A DNA stretch of 40,448 nt from an uncultured Collinsella sp. (GTDB lineage Bacteria; Actinomycetota; Coriobacteriia; Coriobacteriales; Coriobacteriaceae): positions 1-40,448 of the forward strand of contig CABPWH010000012.1 in NCBI GenBank assembly GCA_902461085.1, in the 5' to 3' direction. A model generated the notes under the pieces. It had not been told where the DNA came from and ran no database searches. It worked only from the letters and a program-made list of their open reading frames with translations. This document shows positions 1 to 7,645 of this stretch, piece by piece (within the stretch, counting starts at the first letter, position 1; each line of letters begins with the position of its first letter). The position numbers were made by a program, and so were the translations under genes.

Positions 1-297
1 GTTCCCGGTTCCACCGGGCCGCGCGGCAAGGAGATATATTGCCAGACCGGAGGGGTGCCGTGGGCGGGAATCGCGCACTCCATATTTTGTTCACAAATGA
101 ATAGGTCCCTCAGTCGCATCACTGAGGTTAAAACTGAAGCATTGGCTTCTGATATTGGCGATGACCAGCTGTTTTATGTGTATTGAGACATCGGTCATCT
201 CTGGAGCGCTACTTTACTCCAAAGGCATCAGTTATTTGTTTCCCATCGGTAAAAGGCGGGTTTTGTTCGCCAAGCGTTCTTATATATAGCTAGATAC
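1..297. other. Left-edge stretch without a convincing gene
   Basis: I see no confident gene here. A plus-strand frame is open from base 1 to a TGA at 184-186 (about 61 codons) and could be the tail of a gene starting outside the window, but no domain is recognisable. Small inverted repeats are present: CCTCAGT/ACTGAGG at about 112-131, GAAGC/GCTTC at about 138-151, and GATGACC/GGTCATC at about 165-199. The stretch ends where the tRNA-like T-arm sequence begins at 298. Confidence 0.3.
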
Positions 298-383
298 GGG
301 TTCGAACCCGTGCACCGGCAACAAAAAAGCGACCAACCGGAGTTGACCGTCTCAACAATCTTTGGGTGGGCCGTCAGGGGTTC
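298..383 (-). repeat. Truncated duplicate of tRNA-Lys 3' end plus its terminator
   Basis: This is an imperfect copy of 476-562. It starts with the T-arm palindrome GGGTTCGAACCC (298-309), continues through a decayed copy of the tRNA terminator (324-351), and ends with 42 bases (342-383) identical to 521-562. Those 42 bases include the 3' acceptor and half T-arm of tRNA-Lys. The offset is 178-179 bp. The tRNA part is cut at the T-loop, so it cannot be a functional tRNA. It resembles the duplicated tRNA 3' end left by site-specific integration or by unequal recombination. Confidence 0.85.
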
Positions 384-487
384 AGCCTGCTTCGCAGGCG
401 GCCGCTGCGGCGCTTTCGCGCCTTGCGCGCTGCGCTGGCAAACGCTCACGCGTTTACTCAGCTCCGCGCCCCGACGGGTTCGAACCC
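384..487 (+). repeat. tRNA-associated hairpin-rich element, copy A
   Basis: About 104 bp lie between the two tRNA-Lys 3'-end copies and consist of successive hairpins: GCCTGC-TTC-GCAGGC (385-399), GGCGC-TTTC-GCGCC (409-422) and AAACGC-TCAC-GCGTTT (440-455). They are followed by a T-arm-like palindrome, GGGTTCGAACCC (476-487). The same order of hairpins, with matching sequence around the third hairpin and the T-arm, occurs at 9113-9231 next to tRNA-Gly. No coding frame is plausible. I infer a repeat family; its mobility is not demonstrated. Confidence 0.75.
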
Positions 488-500
488 ATGAAAGGGCGAC

Positions 501-530
501 AAAAAAGACGGCCAACCGAAGTTGACCGTC
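501..530 (-). terminator. Rho-independent terminator of tRNA-Lys
   Basis: Read on the minus strand, GACGGTCAAC pairs with GTTGGCCGTC around a TTCG loop and is followed by six T. It lies 15 bases past the tRNA 3' end. A weaker copy with mismatches sits at 324-351. Confidence 0.88.
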
Positions 531-545
531 TCAACAATCTTTGGG

Positions 546-618
546 TGGGCCGTCAGGGGTTCGAACCCTGGACCTTGGGATTAAAAGTCCCCTGCTCTGC
601 CAGCTGAGCTAACGGCCC
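546..618 (-). tRNA. tRNA-Lys (anticodon TTT)
   Basis: On the minus strand the acceptor stem GGGCCGT pairs with ACGGCCC, the D-arm reads AGCTCAGCTGGCAGAGC, the anticodon loop is CTTTTAA with anticodon TTT, and the T-arm is AGGG-TTCGAAC-CCT. The discriminator is A. The genome continues CCC rather than CCA, so the CCA end must be added after transcription. The gene lies just downstream of the M29 aminopeptidase gene and has its own promoter and terminator. Confidence 0.95.
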
Positions 619-627
619 GCGGGTGGC

Positions 628-656
628 ATTGTACCACGGTCTGGGACTATTCCCAA
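628..656 (-). promoter_or_regulatory. Promoter of tRNA-Lys
   Basis: On the minus strand the -35 is TTGGGA (651-656), the spacer is 17 bp, and the -10 is TACAAT (628-633), which ends 9 bases before the tRNA. The -35 overlaps the last codons of the upstream aminopeptidase gene. Confidence 0.6.
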
Positions 657-1927
657 CTCCATTGGCCGTTCTGGAAAATCACAACTTCACGTCCATCAGG
701 CGTAATGCCCGTAATATCGATGTCGTCCGTGCCGATCATAAAATCGACGTGCGTGCTCGAGACGTTAACGCCATGCTCCAGGAGCTCCTCCTTGGACATG
801 TCATACCCACCCTCGATGCATTCGGGAAAACCTACACCTAGCGCGAGATGGCAGCTAGCGTTCTCGTCATAGAGCGTATCGTAGAACAGAACACCACTTT
901 CGCGGATCGGCGTGTTCTTGGAGATGAGCGCGACCTCGCCCAGATGAGCGGCACCTTCGTCGGTGTCAATGATGCTCGCAAGCGTCGCCTTGCCCACACG
1001 GGCGTCGTAGTCCACCACGCGGCCGCCCTCGAACTTAATCCAAAAATCGTCGACCTTATTGCCGTGGTGGATGAGCGGCATGGCAGAGTACACGATACCG
1101 TCGGCGCGCATGCGATCTGGCGAAGTGAAGACTTCCTCGGTGGGAATGTTGGGGAAGAAGGGGTGCCCATCGGGCGTTTTGCCCTTGCCGCCGGCCCACT
1201 CGTGACCCTTCGTCATGCCAATCGTCAAATCGGTTCCATTTGCCGCGGTGTAGTGCAGGTAGTCGAAACGATTGTCGTTCAGGAAGCGCAGGTTCTTTTC
1301 GAATGCGGCGTCATGGAGTTCCCAGTCGCTCTCCGGGTCCTGGCCATCGGCGCGCGCGGTGTACAGAATCGCATTCCACAGCTTATAGATTGCAACCTCA
1401 TCGGCGTCTCCTGGGAACACCTCGTGCGCCCAAGCCACGACCGGAGCGCCGGCGATGCACCACGGATTGATGTTGTAATCCAGTCCACGGCGGAAAACTT
1501 TGCACTGCGTATTCCTCGCCTTTGATGCCGCGGCCGGCTTGGCTGGATCGATGCCCTTGAGGGCCGCAGGATCCGCACCTTCGATAAAGACAAAGCAGGC
1601 ACCATCCTGGGCCAAGGAATCCAGCTGCATGCGCTTCCACTCGGGTGTCTGCTCAAAATAGCTTTTCTCGACATGCTCGTACGTGAGCCTCGTCACGGCA
1701 TCATCGGCCCAAATGACCGTCACGTGGCCGGCGCCGGCAGCATAGGCCTCCGCGACCACCACGCGCGCAAACGGCGCGCACTCGACCGGAGACTGAACGA
1801 CGACCTCCTGGCCGGGCTTGACGTTTACGCCCTTGCGGACGACCAGGCGCGCGTAGTTTTTAATCTTGGGCTCCAGGGCCTTCATGCCCTCCAGAGCCTC
1901 TTCGACCGTCAGGGCAGCTCGAATCAT
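647..1927 (-). CDS. M29-family aminopeptidase
   Basis: Metal-dependent aminopeptidase of the AmpS/PepS/aminopeptidase T family (M29), expected to be cytosolic and to trim N-terminal residues from peptides. At 426 residues it is close to the usual length of about 410. The family's C-terminal metal-site segments are visible as YDENASCHLALG and STHVDFMIGTDD, and the N-terminal domain contains KPGQEVVVQSPVE. I place the start at 1927 because GGAG lies 6 bases upstream. An in-frame ATG four codons earlier (1939) contains that ribosome site and is less likely. The gene appears monocistronic and is followed directly by tRNA-Lys. Confidence 0.9.
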   Translation of the reverse strand: MIRAALTVEEALEGMKALEPKIKNYARLVVRKGVNVKPGQEVVVQSPVECAPFARVVVAEAYAAGAGHVTVIWADDAVTRLTYEHVEKSYFEQTPEWKRMQLDSLAQDGACFVFIEGADPAALKGIDPAKPAAASKARNTQCKVFRRGLDYNINPWCIAGAPVVAWAHEVFPGDADEVAIYKLWNAILYTARADGQDPESDWELHDAAFEKNLRFLNDNRFDYLHYTAANGTDLTIGMTKGHEWAGGKGKTPDGHPFFPNIPTEEVFTSPDRMRADGIVYSAMPLIHHGNKVDDFWIKFEGGRVVDYDARVGKATLASIIDTDEGAAHLGEVALISKNTPIRESGVLFYDTLYDENASCHLALGVGFPECIEGGYDMSKEELLEHGVNVSSTHVDFMIGTDDIDITGITPDGREVVIFQNGQWSWE

Positions 1928-1952
1928 GTGCCACTCCATCTATCTATAGAAC

Positions 1953-1986
1953 AGTAAAAAGGCGCGCCGCAAAAACGACGCGCCTT
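1953..1986 (-). terminator. Terminator after the 2017-2592 membrane protein gene
   Basis: The minus-strand stem AAGGCGCG/CGCGCCTT has a 12-base loop and is followed by TTTTTACTG. It separates the purC operon from the aminopeptidase gene. Confidence 0.8.
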
Positions 1987-2016
1987 ATATCTTAGCGATA
2001 AGTATGTATGCAAACG

Positions 2017-2592
2017 CTACTTCTTCTTGGAGTCCTTCTTGTCCTCCTCGGCAGCTGCGCGCTCGATAAGAGCGTTGAGCTTGTTCTCGGACATGCCCTC
2101 GGCCTGCGCGCGGTACATGTTGCGCAAGGGACGAATACGAGCGAAGTCGTAGATAAAGTCACCTAGGATGATGACATAGGACAAAACGATGCCGACCATC
2201 TGGACAGGGCTGGACACCATGCCAGCGGGAGCGAAGTACAGCGAGCCCCAAATTGCCACGACGAGCACCATGCCAATGGCGAGCACAATCCACCAGATGC
2301 GACGGCGCTTGGTGTAGTCCTCGTCCTGCTTGAGGAGGATATTCGACACCGTATAGATGCGGTCCTCCTTGGCGCGCTGCTTAGCCTTGCGGGCGCGCTT
2401 CTCCTCTTTAGAGAGGCCCTCGAGGTTCTCGCCCTTCTCGAGCTCTTTGCGGCGTGCCTTAGACGAAGCCGGCACGACGCGAACGGAGCTCGCTGCTTGG
2501 CGGGCGGGCTTAGCAGATGCGGCAGACTTGCGCGCAACCCCGGTAACTTCGTGGGATTGCGTGCGCTTGTTCGTGGCGCTACGGGTACTCAC
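2017..2592 (-). CDS. Small basic two-helix membrane protein, unknown function
   Basis: 191 residues. Residues 1 to about 95 are hydrophilic and rich in Lys, Arg, Ala and Ser, including a charged stretch EEKRARKAKQRAKED that may be helical. Two hydrophobic segments follow (IVLAIGMVLVVAIWGSLYF and VGIVLSYVIILGDFIYDF), then an Arg/Glu/Lys-rich tail ending DKKDSKKK. I do not recognise a named family. The start is GTG, abutting the purC stop (TAAGTG), and the Shine-Dalgarno AAGGAG lies inside the end of purC, so translation is probably coupled. A functional link to purine synthesis is not implied. A terminator follows. Confidence 0.8.
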   Translation of the reverse strand: MSTRSATNKRTQSHEVTGVARKSAASAKPARQAASSVRVVPASSKARRKELEKGENLEGLSKEEKRARKAKQRAKEDRIYTVSNILLKQDEDYTKRRRIWWIVLAIGMVLVVAIWGSLYFAPAGMVSSPVQMVGIVLSYVIILGDFIYDFARIRPLRNMYRAQAEGMSENKLNALIERAAAEEDKKDSKKK

Positions 2593-3480
2593 TTATGCGT
2601 TCTCCTTCATGCTTGTGAACTGGGAGCCCGTGATGATCTGGAAGGCCTCGCGATAGCGCTCGGACGTGCCATCGATGACCTCGGCGGGCAGGTGCGGGGT
2701 CTCCCCCGTCATATCCCAGTTGGCCTTGAGCCAATTGCGGACGAATTGCTTGTCGTAGCTAGGCTGGATCTTGCCCTCCTCGTAGCTGGCAGCAGGCCAG
2801 AAACGGCTGGAGTCGGGCGTGAGGCACTCGTCGATCAGCGTGACCTTGCCATCAATAACACCAAACTCAAACTTGGTGTCGGCAATGATGATGCCACGGG
2901 TCGCGGCGTACTCGGCGGCAGCCTTGTAGATCTTGAGGGAAAGGTCACGAATCTGCGTGGCGATGTCCTCGCCCACGATCTCGCAGCAACGCTCGAACGA
3001 GATGTTCTCGTCGTGGTCACCGATCTCGGCCTTCGTGGACGGCGTGAACAGCGGCTCAGGAAGCTTGGAAGCCTCGGTCAGGCCCTCAGGCAGCTGGATG
3101 CCGCAGACGGTGCCGTTCTCGTCGTAGGTCTTCTTGCCCGAACCGGTCAGATAGCCGCGGACGATGCACTCGATAGGAATCGTCTGGGCCTTCTTAACCA
3201 GCATGGCGCGGCCAGCGAGGTAGTCACGATACTCAGCAAACTCCTCGGGGAAATCCGCCGGGTCGATGGAAACGAGATGGTTGGGGACGATGTCGGCAAA
3301 CTTATCGAACCAGAATGCCGAGATGCGATTGAGTACCTCTCCCTTAAACGGAATCTCGTCGGGAAGAATGAAGTCGAACGCAGAAATGCGGTCGGTGGCG
3401 ACCATCAGCAGGTTTTCACCGGCATCGTAAATATCACGAACCTTGCCACGGGAATCCGGACGACGCTCCATCGTTGTCAC
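2593..3480 (-). CDS. purC: Phosphoribosylaminoimidazole-succinocarboxamide synthase
   Basis: SAICAR synthetase of de novo purine synthesis, joining CAIR and aspartate with ATP use. Family segments are clear: RGKVRDIYD near the N-terminus, ATDRISAFDF, PIECIVRGYLTGSG in the middle, and DTKFEFGV followed by IDECLTPDSSRF. The length of 295 residues suits the longer bacterial/eukaryote-like form. I choose GTG at 3480 because AAGGAG lies 8 bases upstream. The earlier in-frame GTG at 3489 overlaps that site. purC is first in a two-gene operon with the membrane protein at 2017-2592. purB lies about 4 kb away in the same orientation but in a separate unit. Confidence 0.95.
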   Translation of the reverse strand: MTTMERRPDSRGKVRDIYDAGENLLMVATDRISAFDFILPDEIPFKGEVLNRISAFWFDKFADIVPNHLVSIDPADFPEEFAEYRDYLAGRAMLVKKAQTIPIECIVRGYLTGSGKKTYDENGTVCGIQLPEGLTEASKLPEPLFTPSTKAEIGDHDENISFERCCEIVGEDIATQIRDLSLKIYKAAAEYAATRGIIIADTKFEFGVIDGKVTLIDECLTPDSSRFWPAASYEEGKIQPSYDKQFVRNWLKANWDMTGETPHLPAEVIDGTSERYREAFQIITGSQFTSMKENA

Positions 3481-3511
3481 GTGAGTCACTCCTTACCTAA
3501 ATACGACAGAA

Positions 3512-3531
3512 ATGCGGGTTCTTTCCCGCAT
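3512..3531 (-). terminator. Possible weak terminator after the sensor kinase gene
   Basis: ATGCGGG/CCCGCAT forms a perfect 7-bp stem with a 6-base loop in the purC-kinase gap. The minus-strand tail is TTCTGTCG and the plus-strand tail is GTTTTCG, so the T-tract is poor in both directions. Confidence 0.4.
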
Positions 3532-3589
3532 GTTTTCGCAAACTCGGAGCGGCAGGGACGCGGCCCCTCCTTCACCGAATAGCGAAAAG

Positions 3590-5155
3590 CTAGTGCTCCA
3601 TTGTAGTAGATGCCGCGTCTGCCGTGTGCTCGCGGGGCAGATGAATTGTAAAAGTCGTACCCTTTCCAAGCTCCGACTCCACGGATATGTAGCCATGGTG
3701 ACGCTCGACGATCTGCTTGGTCACGGCGAGGCCAACGCCCAGGCCGCCAGCTTCGCGGGCGCGGCTGGCATCGGCGCGCCAAAACCGCCCGAAGATGCGC
3801 GACAAATCGTCCTTGGCAATACCGATGCCGGTATCAGAAACGGCAATGCTGACGTGCTTGCGGTCACTGAGCACCGACACCACGACCCAACCGCCCTCGG
3901 GGGTGTAGCGCATGGCGTTGCTCATGAGGTTGATAACACATTGCGTGATCATGTCGGGATCGGCCTCGACGACATCGTCGTGACCCTGGGTCTCGTCCGC
4001 AAAACGCAGGCGCAGATCGCGGTCGACAAACAGGCGCTCCTGGGCATTAACGATGGAACGCACGAAAGGAACCATGTCCACCGGCTCAAGGTTGAGCGGA
4101 GCCGTGCTGTTTTCCATGCGCGACAGGTCGAGCATCTGCTGCACCAGACGAGCCAGGCGACGCGTCTCGGAAGCAACGGTTTCCAAATGCTCATCGTCGG
4201 TGGGATACACGCCATCCTGCATGGCCTCGACCGTTGCGAGCATGGCCATAAGCGGCGTGCGAAGCTCGTGTGCAACGTCTGAGGTCAGGCGCTTCTCGTG
4301 TTTCATATCCTTCTCGAGCGAAGTGGCCATCTCATCGAAGGTCTCACCCAGCTGATCGATCTCGTCATCACCGCGCAGTCCCGTGCGAGCCGACAGGTCG
4401 CCGTCACGGATTTGCTTTGCGGTACTGGTGATGCGATGAATCGGCTTGGTGAGCATGCGCGACACGAGCGATCCGATAACGACCGAAATGCAGATTGCAA
4501 CAACCGCGGCGAGGGCCATGGCGTTAAAGGTCTTCTCCCTAAACGCAGAGTCCGCCTTGGTGAGCAGAGCGTCGGAGCCGATGGCCCACAGCTTTACCTG
4601 TCCGACATGCTCGCCGGAAGACGTTACAATCTCGACGTTAGCAACGCTATCGGAGTCGGTTGGAGCAGACGAGACCGGGCTATGCGATGCCCTCTTGCCG
4701 CTCGTGTCGTCGGTCGTAGCCTGGTTTTCGCGTACATCGGCGGTGGCGCTTGCCGAGGGCCAGGAATCGTCATAAACGATCACGCCCTTTTTATTGACGA
4801 CCTGCATGCCCAGATCGTCGGAAACCAAACTCGACGTTGCGACCGTGCGCAGTTCTCCCGCGGTCCAAGAGCCGTTTTCCTCATATGAGGTTGCCAACTT
4901 CTCGGCAGCGGAATTTGCGATTTCGACGATATTGGAGCGTGTGTAATCCGAAAAGACTGTGCCCCACACAACAGAGACAACGCCCACCAGCACCAATACT
5001 GTCATGAGCGATGTCAGAGCAAAAGCAAGTGCCATGCGCGAGGGATAGCTCATCGTTGGCCGTGAATCGGAACGAGGCGTGTTCCAACTAGCCTTGGAAC
5101 CCGCCTCGCTCTCCTGCTTGTGCTTTTGTCCGATTTCAAAGCGCGCAGGTGTCAT
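3590..5155 (-). CDS. HAMP-containing sensor histidine kinase
   Basis: Membrane sensor kinase of 521 residues. Order: a cytoplasmic N-tail of about 40 residues, TM1 (ALAFALTSLMTVLVLVGVV), an extracellular sensor region of roughly 140 residues, TM2 (ALAAVVAICISVVIGSLV), a HAMP linker, then HisKA with phosphoacceptor His in DVAHELRTPL. The ATPase part has the N box INLMSNAMRYTPEGG, G1 box VSDTGIGI and G2 box GGLGVGLAVTKQIVE. It lies 11 bases after the response-regulator stop and forms an operon with it. The signal sensed cannot be deduced. The architecture resembles BaeS/PhoR-type kinases. Confidence 0.94.
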   Translation of the reverse strand: MTPARFEIGQKHKQESEAGSKASWNTPRSDSRPTMSYPSRMALAFALTSLMTVLVLVGVVSVVWGTVFSDYTRSNIVEIANSAAEKLATSYEENGSWTAGELRTVATSSLVSDDLGMQVVNKKGVIVYDDSWPSASATADVRENQATTDDTSGKRASHSPVSSAPTDSDSVANVEIVTSSGEHVGQVKLWAIGSDALLTKADSAFREKTFNAMALAAVVAICISVVIGSLVSRMLTKPIHRITSTAKQIRDGDLSARTGLRGDDEIDQLGETFDEMATSLEKDMKHEKRLTSDVAHELRTPLMAMLATVEAMQDGVYPTDDEHLETVASETRRLARLVQQMLDLSRMENSTAPLNLEPVDMVPFVRSIVNAQERLFVDRDLRLRFADETQGHDDVVEADPDMITQCVINLMSNAMRYTPEGGWVVVSVLSDRKHVSIAVSDTGIGIAKDDLSRIFGRFWRADASRAREAGGLGVGLAVTKQIVERHHGYISVESELGKGTTFTIHLPREHTADAASTTMEH

Positions 5156-5166
5156 ATGTGATTTCC

Positions 5167-5889
5167 CTATTTCTCGTCCGACTTATCGGTCTTGGCCGGA
5201 GCCTCGAAGCGATAGCCGACACCGTGGACGGTGTAGAGCCACTTGGGCTTCTTGGGATCATCGCCCAGCTTGGCGCGAAGATTCTTCACGTGGCTATCGA
5301 TGGTGCGCTCATAGCCCTCAAAGTCATACCCGAGCACTTTCTCGACCAGCTCCATGCGGTTATACACACGGCCGGGATGGCGGGCAAGCGTGGTGAGCAG
5401 CTTGAACTCGGAAGCCGTCAGATCGACTTCCTTGCCCTCGACCAAGATCTTGTGGCCCGAGATATCGATGACCAGATCGCCGAAGTCGAGTACCTCGACG
5501 GCGGGCTCGTCGGCCTGATGGGCACGGCGGAACAGAGCGCGAACGCGGGCGACGAGCTCGCGCGGCGAGAACGGCTTAATCAGATAGTCGTCGGCGCCGA
5601 GCTCAAGACCGATAATACGGTCCTCGATCTCACCCTTAGCCGTCAGCATGATGATGGGGACATCCGAGGTATCGCGAATGGTGCGGCAAACGCGCTCGCC
5701 GGGGATCTTGGGGAGCATAAGGTCGAGCACGACCAGGTCGAACTGATGCTTCTCGAACTCCTCGATCGCGGACTGGCCATCGCCGACGCCCACAACCCAG
5801 TAGCCTTCGCGCTCGAGATAGGCAGCGACGGCGTCACGGATTGCCTTCTCATCCTCGACCAGCAGAATCTTTTTTGCATCTGAAGCCAT
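5167..5889 (-). CDS. OmpR/PhoB-family response regulator
   Basis: Receiver domain with acidic residues in LLVEDEKAIRD, phosphoacceptor Asp in DLVVLDLMLP, Thr/Ser switch MLTAKGE and Lys in KPFSPRELVARV. It is followed by a winged-helix DNA-binding domain (DLTASEFKLLTTLARHPG and the recognition region SHVKNLRAKLGDDPKK). I place the start at 5889 (MASDAKK) because a G-rich ribosome site lies 7 bases upstream. An ATG-less upstream extension to 5910 is unlikely. 240 residues, normal for the family. It is the first gene of the operon with the kinase at 3590-5155. Confidence 0.94.
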   Translation of the reverse strand: MASDAKKILLVEDEKAIRDAVAAYLEREGYWVVGVGDGQSAIEEFEKHQFDLVVLDLMLPKIPGERVCRTIRDTSDVPIIMLTAKGEIEDRIIGLELGADDYLIKPFSPRELVARVRALFRRAHQADEPAVEVLDFGDLVIDISGHKILVEGKEVDLTASEFKLLTTLARHPGRVYNRMELVEKVLGYDFEGYERTIDSHVKNLRAKLGDDPKKPKWLYTVHGVGYRFEAPAKTDKSDEK

Positions 5890-5944
5890 AACACGGCCCC
5901 CCTGTCTCAATTAGCTAAGAACAAGCCCATTTTAACGCACCTGA

Positions 5945-5983
5945 GCCCGCCGGATGCCGCTATGACGCGGCAGCTCGGCGGGC
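5945..5983 (-). terminator. Long GC-rich hairpin between the regulator and lipoprotein genes
   Basis: GCCCGCCG pairs with CGGCGGGC, with an inner TGCCGC/GCGGCA stem and a TATGAC loop. It lies 3' of the lipoprotein gene on the minus strand. No T-run follows, so it could be a factor-dependent terminator, an mRNA 3' end stabiliser, or part of the regulator leader. Confidence 0.45.
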
Positions 5984-6042
5984 GGTACTCACAATTACAA
6001 CGCGTTTATTCCCCTGTTGGCGCCTTTTTAACCCCTCTAAGC

Positions 6043-7254
6043 TTAAAGAGAGAATAGGCGTGCAGTGACCGTCTCTGGTATACCTTGGCTGTTGCGCACC
6101 GTGGCGTACGTAAGGAATGAGTCCGATTTTCCCGCCGTAGCTGGATAATCGCCATACTCCAAAGCGCGGTCGGGCGACAGCAGTGAGCCATAGGTCTTGG
6201 CAGAGGTGTCGATCAGGAAATGCGACGCCTGTACCTTAACAAGGTATTTATTCTTCTTGCCAGCCGCACATGCGAGCGGCTCGCGTGACAGAAAGAGGTA
6301 CGGCCCTCCCTCGTTACCAATATACGTGCCCATGTTGCCCAGGCTGCCCACGCCACTATAGGTCGCCTCGATAGAAAACACGAAGGTATCGCCCATATAT
6401 ACGGCCTCGAAAGGCGAGACTGACGAGGGAAGGACTAGCTGGGCACGTTTGGTGTTGTTGCCGTCGGTCAAATCGATTGCCGTTATGCCGTAGTAGACGC
6501 CCTCGTCGTTGCGGACACGCGGCGAGATGGTCAAAATGCCGTCGCTCGCGCGCGGGGCCGATGCAAAGCGACCCGTCGATTTCCAAATTATCTCGGCCTT
6601 GGATTCATCAAGCGAGCGACGATAGCAAAACGAATCGCTACTCGTTTTATTGCCACCTGCCGAGGGCATTTTATACCAGATGACTGATGACCCGAACGCC
6701 GTAAACAGCGGCGGATCGTAGTCCTTGCCACCTCGATCGAGCTCAACCACGTCGCCAGAGAGCGAAGCGCCCGACAGATTTTGACCGTAGAGCTTCCACG
6801 ATGAATTGGCAAAGTTCATCTCAACCCACGCGAATACGCTGTCGCCGGCACGGACATCGTAGAATGCATATCCCGTGCCCTCGATAGGATCCTCGATTAA
6901 TGTGGTAAGCGAGCCATCGCCCAGGTTGAGCACACCGAGTGTGTTGGCGTGCAGTGCCGATGCGGGCGCCATCATCGCCGCGGCGTAATCGCCGTCGCAA
7001 TAGTACAGCAGCGTACCCAGAGGCAGCGTCCATGACGCCGCCGGCTCAAGATCGATGTCGACTGCCTCATACTCATCCGTAATCGAGATGATTTTGGAAT
7101 CGTCCTTGATAACCTGCGGCTCGCCGGCGGCATCATCGCTGGTACCCGTTTTTTTCGAGCATCCGGCAAGCACCGTGGCAGCGCCCGCGGCAGCCCCACC
7201 GAGTACAAAGCCGCGACGCGATATTCCGTTCTTGATGTGATCGGCGATACCCAT
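6043..7254 (-). CDS. Tat-exported lipoprotein, unknown function
   Basis: 403 residues. The N-terminus carries a twin-arginine motif (SRRGFVLGG) and a lipobox (VLAGC, Cys at about 32), so it is probably exported folded by Tat and lipid-anchored outside the membrane. The mature part has many Gly/Asp/Trp strand-like segments (for example SVFAWVEMNFANSSWKLYG, KAEIIWKSTGRFASAPR, GVYYGITAIDLTDG) that look like a beta-propeller. No catalytic motif is evident. The start ATG overlaps the stop of the upstream TSCPD gene by one base (TAATG), indicating coupled translation. I do not recognise a named family. Confidence 0.85.
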   Translation of the reverse strand: MGIADHIKNGISRRGFVLGGAAAGAATVLAGCSKKTGTSDDAAGEPQVIKDDSKIISITDEYEAVDIDLEPAASWTLPLGTLLYYCDGDYAAAMMAPASALHANTLGVLNLGDGSLTTLIEDPIEGTGYAFYDVRAGDSVFAWVEMNFANSSWKLYGQNLSGASLSGDVVELDRGGKDYDPPLFTAFGSSVIWYKMPSAGGNKTSSDSFCYRRSLDESKAEIIWKSTGRFASAPRASDGILTISPRVRNDEGVYYGITAIDLTDGNNTKRAQLVLPSSVSPFEAVYMGDTFVFSIEATYSGVGSLGNMGTYIGNEGGPYLFLSREPLACAAGKKNKYLVKVQASHFLIDTSAKTYGSLLSPDRALEYGDYPATAGKSDSFLTYATVRNSQGIPETVTARLFSL

Positions 7255-7517
7255 TAGGCGATCTCGGCGCGAGCGGCCTCGATAGCGCGCGTAAGCTGGT
7301 CGGCGCAGGAGGTCTTTTTCATACCGCAGGTATTACCGGCGAGAACCTCGATTACGCGATCGGCGGGAGCGCCCTCGACCAGCTTGGAGATAGCCTTGAG
7401 ATTGCCGTCGCAGCCGCCGGTAAACTCAACGCCCACCACCTTGTTGCCGTCATCGGAAAGGTCAAGGTGAATATTGCGAGCACACACGCCCTGAGGCTTG
7501 TAATCAAACGAAATCAT
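7254..7517 (-). CDS. TSCPD-domain protein (TIGR03905-like)
   Basis: 87-residue protein resembling the TSCPD domain found at the C-terminus of some ribonucleotide reductases and as short stand-alone proteins (TIGR03905 type). Four cysteines are spaced as in that group: GVCARN, GGCDGN, NTCGMKKTSC. These may bind a metal or be redox active, which is inferred. The start is supported by GAGGGG about 7 bases upstream. Its stop overlaps the Tat lipoprotein start (TAATG), so the two form an operon with no obvious functional link. Confidence 0.85.
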   Translation of the reverse strand: MISFDYKPQGVCARNIHLDLSDDGNKVVGVEFTGGCDGNLKAISKLVEGAPADRVIEVLAGNTCGMKKTSCADQLTRAIEAARAEIA

Positions 7518-7581
7518 GCGATCCCCTCTCAGAATGTTATTCGAGACGACTATTATCCCCGTCTTTCCCTAAATGCAACGA

Positions 7582-7619
7582 GGCGCTTTGCCGGCAACAC
7601 ACATTACCAGCAAAGCGCC
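7582..7619. terminator. Inverted repeat 3' of purB
   Basis: GGCGCTTTGC/GCAAAGCGCC is a perfect 10-bp stem with an 18-base loop in the gap between purB and the TSCPD gene. On the minus strand it is followed by TCGTTGCATTT, a weak T-tract, so termination of purB is plausible but not certain. Confidence 0.5.
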
Positions 7620-7645
7620 CTAAAAAGCTAACGTTATGCCCGAAC

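Noticed and set aside
228..515. Minus-strand frame covering the tRNA-Lys repeat region
   Set aside because: It runs across tRNA fragments and terminator hairpins and has no protein-like pattern.
298..618. Possible CRISPR array or integron attC array
   Set aside because: There are only 1.5 repeat units, they consist of tRNA and terminator sequence, and no cas or integrase gene is present.
5945..5983. Riboswitch ahead of the response regulator
   Set aside because: It is a simple two-part hairpin with no recognisable aptamer, more likely linked to the 3' end of the lipoprotein gene.
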